DNA of 35,684 bases from an uncultured Clostridia bacterium (lineage in GTDB: Bacteria; Bacillota; Clostridia; Oscillospirales; Acutalibacteraceae): NCBI GenBank assembly GCA_946185345.1, contig CAMHJC010000013.1, positions 1-35,684 on the forward strand. The letters run 5' to 3'. Below are positions 26,548 through 34,495 of the stretch, one piece after another (position 1 is the first letter of the stretch; each line of letters starts with the position of its first letter). A model generated the notes under the pieces. The model searched no databases and was not told where the DNA came from. It saw only the letters and a program-made list of their open reading frames with translations. The translations under genes were made by a program, and so were the position numbers.

Positions 26548-28269
26548 TCAGCCCTTGCGGTTGTACCAGTAGATTTCCTTGCCTACCTGACAGCAGATGC
26601 CGTGAACGGTATCGGCAAAATAAAGGCTTGAATTGATCGGCCAGTGACCTATTATCTTTCCGTCGCAAAAGATGTCGCCGCTCGCATTTTTCGCATCCTC
26701 CGATACCCTGCAAAAATAGAGATACAGAGGTGCGACAGCGTATTTGTTGCAGTCGGATTCCAGCGTATAAAGGCCCGACTTTTTCAGATTGTAATAGGAA
26801 GAGCCTGCCTCGCCCTCCGTCACTTCCTTTTCCCTGCCGTCATATGTCACCAGCACCAGGCTGACTTGGGAAGACGAATCGACCTTGTGCAGGTACACGC
26901 CTTCTTTGGTAACGCCTAAGGTCGCGCCAAGATTCATACCCGAAATATCCCGCACTACGCCGATGTATTGTCCCGGATACTGCTTCATTTTCGCCGCATT
27001 GAAACACAGATTGTATTTGATATCATCCTTCTCAAACAGCTTTTTGCCATGGAAATCATACACTGTCAGTTGATAGGACGCATTCTCCTGTGTCCTGGCC
27101 ACGGCAATCAGCTCATCCTCCTCATAAACTCTCAGGGATTTGGATTCGTCCGTCCTGAACGCCACTTCGTTTGTTTGGAGATTTTCCAAAGACCAGTCTT
27201 TGTTTTTTATCAGGCACCAGCCGTCATCGGTCAGCAGCTTGCCATAAGCAAGGTCTGACACGTCATCGAATCGGGCAATTATCTGTCCCTTTTTGTTTTT
27301 TACTTCGACAGCATCTACCCGGTTGCCGTTACTGTCAACCGTGACAAACTCTCTCTTCAGTTCCGGCAGTATTTTTCCGGGGATATCTTTCCAGACCGTG
27401 AAAATCACCTGATAATAAGAGTATTCGCCGCCGTCAATGACAATTTTCGCCATGATGCTGCAATCCACTGTCAATTTGCTTGTGATGCGGTTGATCACCT
27501 TGCCGTCGGACAATCGGATAAATTCGGCGACGTTATTTTCGCCCAGCAGAGCCACGTCATCCGACGTCATTCCTATAAAGCCGAAGGTATCCGCAGTTGT
27601 CCTGCTATACAGCACCTTTCCGTCAGGCTGCGCCAGAAGGAACTGATGACCGGCGTCATCCTGGGCGCATACCTTGCCGTACCGGTCGTAGTAGTGCATA
27701 CGGTCATAGTCGAAATGCAACAGCTCCTCGCCGGTGGCCTTGATCAGTCCGTACTTTTCACCCTTTTTGGCAAGGAGGATATCCGGATACAGATTATTGT
27801 CGATAAATGAAAGATAATCGTATTCAAAGGGAAGCGTCGTTTTTCCTTCATAATCCACTGCGCCGTATTTTTCGGTGCTGTCGGTCATGATCATGTAATC
27901 AAAGGAAGCTTGCTGCAAATCGTTTTCCGTCTCAAACATCAGGCCGGTCTTGGCGCGCGACTGAATGGATATGCGGCTGCCGCTGCCCGATCCGCCGGAA
28001 AATACCAGCACCAGGACAATGATGATTCCGGCAGTCAGCAGAAGGACGCCTGCCGCGCCGCAGATGACCGCCAGCTTCTTTTTGCGGGATTGAGCCGCGA
28101 AACGGGTGAATAGATTGCCGCTCTTTTTGTCCGGCTGATATTCCGGAGGATAATAGATGCCGCCTCCCTGATATCCCAGCGAATCCCCTGGCTCCTTCTG
28201 CCTTGCTCCGCACATGGGACAATATACAGCAAGGGGGCTGATTTCGCTGCCGCAGTTTATACAATACAT
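26548..28269 (-). CDS. Zinc-ribbon membrane protein with WG-like repeats, paralog 1
   Basis: A 573-residue protein of unknown function. A zinc ribbon (CINCGSEI..YCPMCG) lies at residues 3-20, then a short Gly/Pro linker and a basic stretch. A membrane helix lies at about 66-91 (KLAVICGAAGVLLLTAGIIIVLVLVF). The long outer domain has WG-type units such as KYGAVDYEGKTTLPFEYDYLSF and KYGLIKATGEELLHFDYDRM. It ends KEIYWYNRKG. The next gene upstream has the same architecture and a near-identical ending, so the pair arose by duplication. The start has AAAGGAAG upstream. Probable type II orientation, with the zinc ribbon inside the cell (inference). Confidence 0.85.
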   Translation of the reverse strand: MYCINCGSEISPLAVYCPMCGARQKEPGDSLGYQGGGIYYPPEYQPDKKSGNLFTRFAAQSRKKKLAVICGAAGVLLLTAGIIIVLVLVFSGGSGSGSRISIQSRAKTGLMFETENDLQQASFDYMIMTDSTEKYGAVDYEGKTTLPFEYDYLSFIDNNLYPDILLAKKGEKYGLIKATGEELLHFDYDRMHYYDRYGKVCAQDDAGHQFLLAQPDGKVLYSRTTADTFGFIGMTSDDVALLGENNVAEFIRLSDGKVINRITSKLTVDCSIMAKIVIDGGEYSYYQVIFTVWKDIPGKILPELKREFVTVDSNGNRVDAVEVKNKKGQIIARFDDVSDLAYGKLLTDDGWCLIKNKDWSLENLQTNEVAFRTDESKSLRVYEEDELIAVARTQENASYQLTVYDFHGKKLFEKDDIKYNLCFNAAKMKQYPGQYIGVVRDISGMNLGATLGVTKEGVYLHKVDSSSQVSLVLVTYDGREKEVTEGEAGSSYYNLKKSGLYTLESDCNKYAVAPLYLYFCRVSEDAKNASGDIFCDGKIIGHWPINSSLYFADTVHGICCQVGKEIYWYNRKG

Positions 28270-28362
28270 ACCGATTACTTCCTTTATTGTTTTCTTTATT
28301 TTATATGATACGATGGATGAATACTGTCATATATTGACGAAACACATCACATTATGGCGAAA

Positions 28363-28409
28363 ATGACGGTGCGCCGGACTTCCTGAAAAAGAAGCGCTCC
28401 TCACGCCGT
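28363..28409 (-). terminator. Possible terminator of the WG-like paralog 2
   Basis: Just past the stop on the minus strand GACGGcGTG pairs with CGCaCCGTC, with an inner CTTC / GAAG stem; ATTTTCG follows. The structure is imperfect and the U-run poor, so this is tentative. Confidence 0.3.
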
Positions 28410-28412
28410 CCG

Positions 28413-30707
28413 TTACTTCTTGCGATTGTACCAGTAGAGTTTATCGCCTGATTTCAGGTAGAATCCGTCGTTAATGACAACGATGGTTTCAATTTCCTCT
28501 TTGAAGGTCATTTCATCGATCAATTCCCCTTCATCATTGAAAACCCTGTAGGTTTCCTGATCCGGATCTTCCTTCACAAAATAAACACTGGTGTCAGAAA
28601 AATATTTCTGGCCGTATAAGGGCGTCACCTTCGGAAAAGCGACAAGAGACCACCAGATATCCTGTTCGGATTCAAAACACTGTACGCCTCCTTTGGTGGA
28701 AAGTACCTTCCTCTCCCCCTCAAAAGGTTGATAGACGAATTGTCCTTGACCGTCCTCATTCCGGAGAAGCAATAAACCGTTTTTGCCAATGCTCGAATAC
28801 ATGTTTTGACCCAGGACCTCATATTCGCCGGTGTCGTCCTTGATTTCAAACTTCCAGTAATCGGAGGTCTTTCTTCCCTTGGCCTCAAAGAGCTGCTCAC
28901 CGTCAAAATGATGGATCGTCACAGAAAAATACATCGGCCTTTCGCCGTACAGCTGAATGAACCTTTCCCGGCTGTTGATGGTGCAGTAACTGTTTTCGGC
29001 GATCCGCTTTTCGGTGCGGAGATTGTACAATTCATAATAGTTCTTCTCGTTGGAGATGTCATTGCCATATAAATGCTGAATCACACAAAGGCCGTCGTCA
29101 TTGAGCAGCATGTACTTCAATACCTGATCGTCGTTTTCGGGAACAACCTGCTTGAGCATTTTGCCGCCGGAAGTAAGAATCTCCGCTTCGCTCACCGTGT
29201 CGCCGTTGTGGTCAATGATGAGGATGTCGCCGTCTTTTTCAAAAACGGTATAATAGCATTTCTCCTTATCCGGATTTTCCACAAACAATTCAATGCGACG
29301 CGCGTCGAACATTTTGTGAAGCTTACCGTCTTTGACATCGACTATTTTGAGTTTTCCGTCGTCGTAGACACAGAATTTTTCGGAGGAGATCATTCCAAAC
29401 AGGATAATATCATTTTCCTCCACGCTTATCACATTGTTACCGTAGAGAGCATAGTCTACCATTCTTTTGCCGTTAATCCAGAACATACTATCAGGATTCT
29501 GATAGGAAAAAGTACCCATTTTGGTGCCGTCGGTTTTGAAAAAAACCAGCTCACGTTTGATAATATCAATGGTATAAATAGTGTCGTATTTCTTATAATA
29601 ACCGATGCCGTTGTACTTCACACCGATGACCGGCTGGCCCGTCCCGTTGATCAGTCCGCAGCGGTTGTCTTTTTTGACCATAAAAAGATCAGGGTACTTT
29701 TCCAGGTCAATAAAATTAATGATGTCATATTCAAATTCGACTGCCACTTTGCCGTCTGTATCGTACACACCGTATTGATGGTCTTCGTTGTAGGCAATGA
29801 TATAGTCAAATGAGGCATCCCATATTTCACAGGATGTTTTAAACAATACGCCTGTCTTGTCACGCTTTTTGATGACGGGTTCGGTATTGTCCTTGCCGGT
29901 GAAGAAAAACACGCCCAGCACTATTCCGGCGACAAGCACGAGTCCTCCCAGCACAGCGCCAATGATCCTCCATTTGCCGCCGCTCTTTTTGTTCTGCCCG
30001 GCGGAAGGCACCGGCTGAGGATAAAATCCGTAGGAGGCAGGCTGATTCAGGCTGTCCGGCGAAGGCTGCTGCGCAGCGGACTGCCCGAAGCCGCCTGAAG
30101 CAGGCTGTCCAAAGCCGCCTGTAGCGGACTGTCCGAAGCCACCTGAAGCAGGCTGTCCAAAGCCGCCTGTAGCGGACTGCCCGAAGCCGCCTGAAGCAGG
30201 CTGTCCAAAGCCGCCTGTAGCGGACTGTCCGAAGCCGCCTGAAGCAGGCAGCCCGAAGCCGCCTGTAGCGGACTGTCCGAAGCCACCTGAAGCAGGCTGT
30301 CCGAAGCCGCCCGAAGCAGGCTGTCCAAAGCCACCTGAAGCAGGCTGTCCGAAGCCGCCTGTAGCGGACTGTCCGAAGCCGCCTGAAGCAGGCTGACGGA
30401 CAGGAGGAACAGGCGGCGCCTGTGAAGCATCCGAATGTTCTCCGCCCAGAGAGGAGGTATTTCCTCTCTGTTCCCTTTGCGGCTCGTCCCACAGCACGAA
30501 AGTGCCTCTGCCGTAATCCGGCTCAGGACTGTCGCCCAGTACCGTGGTGCCTTGTCTGTAATCCTGTCCGGAATTGTCGCCCAGCACCGTGGTACGCGAC
30601 CTGCTGCCCGGCTGATTTCCGTCATTATTCACCGACAGAACCGCGCCGCAGACGGGACAGAATGTGGAGGTGTCGTCGATCTTTGATCCACAAATAATAC
30701 AAAACAT
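28413..30707 (-). CDS. Zinc-ribbon membrane protein with octapeptide repeats and WG-like domain, paralog 2
   Basis: A 764-residue protein of unknown function. A zinc ribbon (CIICGSKI..FCPVCG) lies at 3-20. Two exact TTVLGD boxes follow at residues 39 and 54, with a degenerate TFVLWD at 69. Thirteen octapeptides of QPASGGFG/QSATGGFG type fill 105-208, then a Pro/Gln linker and a membrane helix at 247-269. The C-terminal domain is homologous to paralog 1 (YGVYDTDGKVAVEFEYDIINF) and ends KLYWYNRKK. The TTVL boxes resemble repeated Thr motifs seen in bacterial kinase/FHA substrates, which suggests but does not show phosphorylation by PrkC. The start has GAGGTGA upstream. Confidence 0.85.
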   Translation of the reverse strand: MFCIICGSKIDDTSTFCPVCGAVLSVNNDGNQPGSRSRTTVLGDNSGQDYRQGTTVLGDSPEPDYGRGTFVLWDEPQREQRGNTSSLGGEHSDASQAPPVPPVRQPASGGFGQSATGGFGQPASGGFGQPASGGFGQPASGGFGQSATGGFGLPASGGFGQSATGGFGQPASGGFGQSATGGFGQPASGGFGQSATGGFGQPASGGFGQSAAQQPSPDSLNQPASYGFYPQPVPSAGQNKKSGGKWRIIGAVLGGLVLVAGIVLGVFFFTGKDNTEPVIKKRDKTGVLFKTSCEIWDASFDYIIAYNEDHQYGVYDTDGKVAVEFEYDIINFIDLEKYPDLFMVKKDNRCGLINGTGQPVIGVKYNGIGYYKKYDTIYTIDIIKRELVFFKTDGTKMGTFSYQNPDSMFWINGKRMVDYALYGNNVISVEENDIILFGMISSEKFCVYDDGKLKIVDVKDGKLHKMFDARRIELFVENPDKEKCYYTVFEKDGDILIIDHNGDTVSEAEILTSGGKMLKQVVPENDDQVLKYMLLNDDGLCVIQHLYGNDISNEKNYYELYNLRTEKRIAENSYCTINSRERFIQLYGERPMYFSVTIHHFDGEQLFEAKGRKTSDYWKFEIKDDTGEYEVLGQNMYSSIGKNGLLLLRNEDGQGQFVYQPFEGERKVLSTKGGVQCFESEQDIWWSLVAFPKVTPLYGQKYFSDTSVYFVKEDPDQETYRVFNDEGELIDEMTFKEEIETIVVINDGFYLKSGDKLYWYNRKK
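30084..30395 (-). repeat. Coding minisatellite: 13 x 24 bp
   Basis: Thirteen tandem 24-base units encode QPASGGFG or QSATGGFG (one LPASGGFG). Units are highly similar in DNA, so the number probably varies by slippage or recombination. The array stays in frame at any copy number because 24 is divisible by three. Not a CRISPR: there are no unique spacers. Confidence 0.9.
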
Positions 30708-30749
30708 AATGAATCACCTCATAAAATTTCCATATAATGATACAACCAT

Positions 30750-30778
30750 ATCATATCACACGGCAAATGACATGTCAA
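30750..30778 (-). promoter_or_regulatory. Promoter of the WG-like paralog 2
   Basis: Minus strand TTGACA, 17 bases, TATGAT, 43 bases before the ATG. One mismatch to consensus. Confidence 0.75.
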
Positions 30779-30799
30779 GTTGATTGCGTGGCGGATGGC

Positions 30800-31150
30800 G
30801 GCGGAATATTCCACGGGGTGTTGAAAACATCGGTGGAAAGCCGGTGCAGAATTTGTCATTTATGTAAAATTACGGCTGAAATTTTGTAATTTGTTTCAAT
30901 TCAACCACACCAAAAATGCGAATTATTACAATTAGTAAATCCGGATTTTGCGAATTCAGTTTGACTGTTGACAAGTGTGGAATATCGTTCAATATTACAG
31001 TGGAAGAAAAAACGGTGGAAAACTCGGTGGAAACCGGGGAAAACCTTGCAATTTACGTGTTAATTTAAAGACCGGATGATAATACAATCTGTAATTCCAC
31101 CACTTTTCCACTCTTTTAACACAGTTTTCCACAGGAAAGAAGTGGAAAGT
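30800..31150. other. AT-rich noncoding stretch with ten TTCCAC/GTGGAA motifs (DnaA-box-like cluster)
   Basis: This gene-free spacer of about 575 bases (30708-31282) holds six GTGGAA and four TTCCAC hexamers, often as GGTGGAAA or TTTTCCAC. TTTTCCACA at about 31126 differs from the DnaA box TTATCCACA at one base; the others differ at two or more. AT-rich tracts lie between them. The pattern resembles DnaA-box clusters at clostridial origins, but dnaA, dnaN and rpmH are not in the window. It could be an origin, a DnaA-titrating locus, or binding sites for another regulator. Confidence 0.5.
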
Positions 31151-31179
31151 TCATTTTTTTCCGCCTTCCGGACGATATT

Positions 31180-31195
31180 ACAGTTTGTATACTGT
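31180..31195. promoter_or_regulatory. Palindromic operator-like site
   Basis: ACAGT ttgtat ACTGT, a perfect 5-bp inverted repeat spaced as for a dimeric regulator, between the motif cluster and the promoter at 31216. No known regulator is assigned. Confidence 0.35.
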
Positions 31196-31215
31196 TTGTT
31201 GTGACTGTGCAAACC

Positions 31216-31246
31216 GAATAATTGATCCGCCGACAGGCCATACTAT
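31216..31246 (+). promoter_or_regulatory. Sporulation-sigma-like promoter (sigma-E or sigma-K type)
   Basis: GAATAATT, about 15 bases, CATACTAT. The -35 and -10 resemble the sigma-E consensus, one base off at -10. CATACTATA also fits the sigma-K -10 (CATAnnnTA). It lies 37 bases upstream of the unknown gene at 31283. Confidence 0.45.
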
Positions 31247-31282
31247 ATACACCGGAACGACCAAAAAAGGAGGATTGGCGAT

Positions 31283-31684
31283 TTGATTAAAGGAGTTGGC
31301 AGATATGCCGTAGAGGTCAGCAGCGTGGAAAGCGAATTTTTTGACAGGGTGATATGTTTCGTCCGTCCGCAGTACGCCGGAGACAGCTCCATCGACCTTC
31401 ACCGTGAGGCCGAAAGAGTGGCGGACGGTCTGAGCGCCGAAGTGGAGGAGGCCCAGCACGGCAGCCGTTATGTGATGCGGAGCAAATCACGGCATCAGGA
31501 AGAACGCCGGGGCAGATTTCAGCCTGAAGGCTCAGGCAGACGGAGCAGCCGCTGCACCTCCCAGACCATTCCGCTGCCGGAGCTTTCCGCCCAAACCGGA
31601 AAAAGCGGCGGGCGGTGGATTCCCATGCTGCTGTCGGCAGGCGGAGGCGCCGTTGCTGCCATTTTGATAACGGCCATGTTTTGA
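31283..31684 (+). CDS. Unknown small protein with C-terminal membrane anchor
   Basis: A 133-residue protein. The N-terminal part is compact (MIKGVGRYAVEVSS, SEFFDRVICFVRPQYAG), the middle (65-110) is Arg/Ser/Gln-rich and probably disordered, and the last 20 residues (IPMLLSAGGGAVAAILITAMF) form one membrane helix. The layout suggests a tail-anchored protein facing the cytoplasm. The N-terminal pattern feels familiar from uncharacterised clostridial proteins, but I cannot assign a function. The TTG start is supported by a strong AAAGGAGG ten bases upstream; there is no ATG nearby. A sporulation-type promoter precedes it and a strong terminator lies downstream. Confidence 0.7.
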   Translation: MIKGVGRYAVEVSSVESEFFDRVICFVRPQYAGDSSIDLHREAERVADGLSAEVEEAQHGSRYVMRSKSRHQEERRGRFQPEGSGRRSSRCTSQTIPLPELSAQTGKSGGRWIPMLLSAGGGAVAAILITAMF

Positions 31685-31702
31685 ATGAAGGATGCTTCTG
31701 TT

Positions 31703-31795
31703 TCACCCGAGATTTTGATGATTCACATCAGTCTGAGTTTCTTTCCGACAGCCGGAATCATACCGTTCTTTTGCCATTTCGGTAATGATGCGCAT
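31703..31795 (-). CDS. Possible 30-aa small ORF
   Basis: ATG with AGGAG ten bases upstream opens a 30-codon frame (MRIITEMAKERYDSGCRKE...). It starts just after the minus-strand face of the bidirectional terminator. It has no recognised relatives and no clear promoter, so it may be chance. Confidence 0.25.
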   Translation of the reverse strand: MRIITEMAKERYDSGCRKETQTDVNHQNLG

Positions 31796-31819
31796 TGGTG
31801 TCTCCTGAATGATAAAAAG

Positions 31820-31883
31820 GGGTCGGACGAATGGTGACCGATTGACCCGGTCTGTATTCGTCCGACCCTGATTTATTTTTTTC
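31820..31883. terminator. Bidirectional terminator between the unknown gene and pnp
   Basis: GGGTCGGACGAAT pairs perfectly over 13 bp with ATTCGTCCGACCC. T-rich tracts lie on both sides (TTTATTTTTTT on plus, CTTTTTATC on minus), so it can end both the 31283 gene and the convergent pnp transcript. Confidence 0.85.
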
Positions 31884-31988
31884 TTGGCGCATTTTGCTTG
31901 CGGAAGGCGCTGCATCAGTATTCGCCTGAAGCTATATTCTTCTTAGCACGTTTTGCTTGCGGAAGGCGCTGCATCGGTATTCGCCTGA
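31881..31988. repeat. 59-bp tandem duplication downstream of pnp
   Basis: Two units of about 59 bases, each starting TTCTTrGCrC and containing TTTTGCTTGCGGAAGGCGCTGC and TATTCGCCTGA. Only a few bases differ over the shared 38-base core. A third, degraded start (TTCTTCCCGATGCGTCTTGC) follows at about 32000. Confidence 0.8.
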
Positions 31989-32145
31989 CCTTATTTTTTC
32001 TTCCCGATGCGTCTTGCTCGCTCGGCTTCGCCTCGCTCGTGAGGGCGCTGCCCTCACTCTCCTGCCAAGGCTCCGCCCTGGACGGGCCAGGAGGGCAGTG
32101 GCCCCCCTGGACTCCCATTATCGGCGCTGCGCGCTTTGCTTTTTT
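31989..32145. repeat. GC-rich hairpin-dense repeat next to the pnp stop
   Basis: Contains CTCGCTCGGCTTCGCCTCGCTCG, the hairpin GAGGGCgctGCCCTC, and GGCTCCGCCCTGGAC followed by GGGCCAGGAGGGCAGTGGCCC. This type of sequence recurs in intergenic DNA of gut Clostridia from general experience; I cannot test copy number here. It also yields open frames by composition, which I do not believe are genes. Together with the 59-bp duplication it fills 31869-32151. Confidence 0.6.
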
Positions 32146-32151
32146 CTTTTT

Positions 32152-34389
32152 TTATCTGTTGCCGCCGTTATTGTTCCTTCTCGGACGGTAGCCGCCTTCA
32201 CGTCTGCCGCCTTCACGGGGAGGACGGCGGTCGCTCACGTCATTCTCCGGAACAAGTCCCTTGACCTTGATGAGCGCTTCACGGCGGGAGAGATTCAGTC
32301 TGCCCTTCTCGTCAATGCCTTCCACCATGACCATGATGGTGTCCCCTACATTGACCACATCTGTCACACGCTCGGTGCGCTTCACATCGAGCTGGCTGAT
32401 GTGAACCATGCCCTCCTTGCCGGGAGCAATCTCGACAAATGCGCCGAAGTCCATGATTCGGGTGACAATGCCCTTGAATACTTCACCCGGCTGGGGATCC
32501 TTGGCGATGATCTCGATAATGCTGTAAGCCTGTCTGCACTTCTCGATATCCACGCCGCAGATGAATACCTTGCCGTCGTCGTCGATATCCACCTTGACGT
32601 CACAGTCGGCCGAAATCTTCTGAATGACCTTTCCGCCGCTTCCGATGACTTCTCTGATCTTGTCCACCGGAACAGTGAGCGAGAGCATCTTGGGAGCGTA
32701 CTTGCTCAGCTCCTTGCGCGGCTCGGGAATGGCCTTGAGCATGATTTCATCAAGGATGAAGTCACGTGCCTTATGGGTCTTGACCAGAGCGTCCCAAACC
32801 ATTTCGGGAGTCAGGCCGTCGATTTTCAGATCCATCTGAATGGCGGTAATGCCTTCGTGGGTGCCGCCTACCTTGAAGTCCATATCGCCGAAGAAGTCTT
32901 CCAGACCCTGAATGTCCACCATAGTCATCCAGCGATCGCCTTCGGTGATCAGGCCGCAGGAAATGCCCGCAACGGGAGCCTTGATCGGAACGCCTGCATC
33001 CATCAGCGCCAGTGTGGAACCGCAGATGGAGCCTTGCGAGGTGGAACCGTTGGAGGAAAGCACCTCGGAAACCACACGGATCGCATACGGGAAGTCCATT
33101 TCGGACGGAATGACCGGAACGAGCGCTCTCTCGGCGAGTGCGCCGTGACCGATTTCACGTCTGCCGGGGCCTCTGCTGGGCTTTGTCTCGCCGACCGAGT
33201 AGGAGGGGAAGTTGTAGTGGTGCATATAGCGCTTGAATTCCTCATCATCAATGCCGTCGAGCAGCTGTCTGTCGCTGATCGGGCCGAGTGTAACAACGGA
33301 GAGAACCTGTGTCTGTCCTCTGGTGAAGAGTCCGGAACCGTGGACCCTGGGCAGCACGCCGACTTCGCTGGCGAGCGGACGGATCTGATTCATGCCTCTG
33401 CCGTCAACACGCTTCTGCTCGTCGAGCAGCCAGCGACGGACGACGAATTTCTGTGTCTTGTAGAGACATTCGTCGATTTTGGCCGCCTGATCGGGGTAAA
33501 TTTCATCGAATTTCTCGTGAACCATCTCGTAGATCGGCTTGAGTCTTTCGTCACGGATGCGCTTGTCGTCGGTATCGAGGGCCACCTTGATGTCCTCTAT
33601 TGAAAAATCCTTGATAGCCTCGAACATATCGTGGTCAGGCTCGTTGGACGGATAGGAGAATTTCTCCTTGCCGATCTCCGCCTGAATTCCCTTGATGAAT
33701 TCGATGACAGCCTGGTTGGCCTTGTGACCGGCCATAATGCCGTTGTACATTTCTTCATCGGTGACGATGTCGGCGCCGGCTTCGATCATGGGAATCTTCT
33801 TCTCGGTGGAAGCGACGGTGACGGCCATTCTGCTCTTTTCACGCTGCTCGGCTGTGGGATTGATGACATATTCGCCGTCCACCATGCCGACCGAAACGGC
33901 GCTGATCGGGCCGTTCCACGGAATATCCGAGATGGAGAGAGCGATGGATGTGCCGATCATGGCGGTGATTTCGGGAGAGCAGTCCGGGTCAACGCTCATG
34001 ACGGTGGCGACGATGGAGACATCGTTGCGCATATCCTTCGGGAAGAGCGGACGGATCGGTCTGTCGATGACACGGGAGGCGAGAATCGCCTTCTCGCTGG
34101 GTCTGCCTTCACGCTTCATGAAGGAGCCGGGAATCTTGCCAACCGAATAGAGCTTCTCCTCAAAATCCACCGAAAGCGGGAAGAAGTCGATGCCGTCTCT
34201 CGGCTTGGGAGCGGCGGTGGCCGCTACGTGAACGGTGGTTTCGCCGTACTGCACCATGCAGGCGCCGTTGGCAAGCTGTGTGGTCTTGCCGGTCTTGACG
34301 ACCAGCGGTCTGCCTGCAAGCTCTGTCTCATAGACCTTATAGGAATCAAAGGTCATATGCTCGCCTGCAAATTCAAGAATCTGTGACAT
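32152..34389 (-). CDS. pnp: Polyribonucleotide nucleotidyltransferase (PNPase)
   Basis: Phosphorolytic 3'-5' exoribonuclease of RNA decay. The 745 residues have two RNase PH-like domains (VVKTGKTTQLANGACMVQYGETTV at the start; RVHGSGLFTRGQTQVLSVVTLG in the second, with GSTSQGSICGSTLALMDAGVP). A KH domain (IREVIGSGGKVIQKIS) and an S1 domain (GIVTRIMDFGAFVEIAPGKEGMVHIS) follow. The last 30 or so residues are Arg/Gly-rich (EGGRREGGYRPRRNNNGG), an RNA-binding-like tail. The ATG at 34389 follows ATGGAGGT. The usual rpsO-pnp order is kept, but with about 530 bases of spacer. Confidence 0.96.
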   Translation of the reverse strand: MSQILEFAGEHMTFDSYKVYETELAGRPLVVKTGKTTQLANGACMVQYGETTVHVAATAAPKPRDGIDFFPLSVDFEEKLYSVGKIPGSFMKREGRPSEKAILASRVIDRPIRPLFPKDMRNDVSIVATVMSVDPDCSPEITAMIGTSIALSISDIPWNGPISAVSVGMVDGEYVINPTAEQREKSRMAVTVASTEKKIPMIEAGADIVTDEEMYNGIMAGHKANQAVIEFIKGIQAEIGKEKFSYPSNEPDHDMFEAIKDFSIEDIKVALDTDDKRIRDERLKPIYEMVHEKFDEIYPDQAAKIDECLYKTQKFVVRRWLLDEQKRVDGRGMNQIRPLASEVGVLPRVHGSGLFTRGQTQVLSVVTLGPISDRQLLDGIDDEEFKRYMHHYNFPSYSVGETKPSRGPGRREIGHGALAERALVPVIPSEMDFPYAIRVVSEVLSSNGSTSQGSICGSTLALMDAGVPIKAPVAGISCGLITEGDRWMTMVDIQGLEDFFGDMDFKVGGTHEGITAIQMDLKIDGLTPEMVWDALVKTHKARDFILDEIMLKAIPEPRKELSKYAPKMLSLTVPVDKIREVIGSGGKVIQKISADCDVKVDIDDDGKVFICGVDIEKCRQAYSIIEIIAKDPQPGEVFKGIVTRIMDFGAFVEIAPGKEGMVHISQLDVKRTERVTDVVNVGDTIMVMVEGIDEKGRLNLSRREALIKVKGLVPENDVSDRRPPREGGRREGGYRPRRNNNGGNR

Positions 34390-34409
34390 GTTTTATACCT
34401 CCATAATTT

Positions 34410-34495
34410 GGCGCTCGCATTCGCTCGCTTAGAGAATATTGAATAAAGAATAGATAATAAAAAATAGTGAAGGAAGCGCCGCAGACAAGCTGCGT
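34410..34495. repeat. Heptad-repeat element, copy F (upstream of pnp)
   Basis: GCGCTCGCATTCGCTCGCTTAGA, then GAATATT, GAATAAA, GAATAGA, TAATAAA and AAATAGT heptads, then GGAAGCGCC. Same building blocks as copies A-E but with one palindromic half. Confidence 0.7.

Noticed and set aside
30084-30395. Possible CRISPR array
   Set aside because: Units are contiguous 24-bp coding repeats without spacers.
31915-32118. 67-codon minus-strand ORF (MGVQGGHCPPGPS...)
   Set aside because: Open by composition of the GC-rich repeat after pnp; such translations recur wherever this repeat type is found and no ribosome site is evident.
31957-33603. 548-codon plus-strand ORF over pnp
   Set aside because: Antisense to pnp; its N-terminus is translated repeat DNA.
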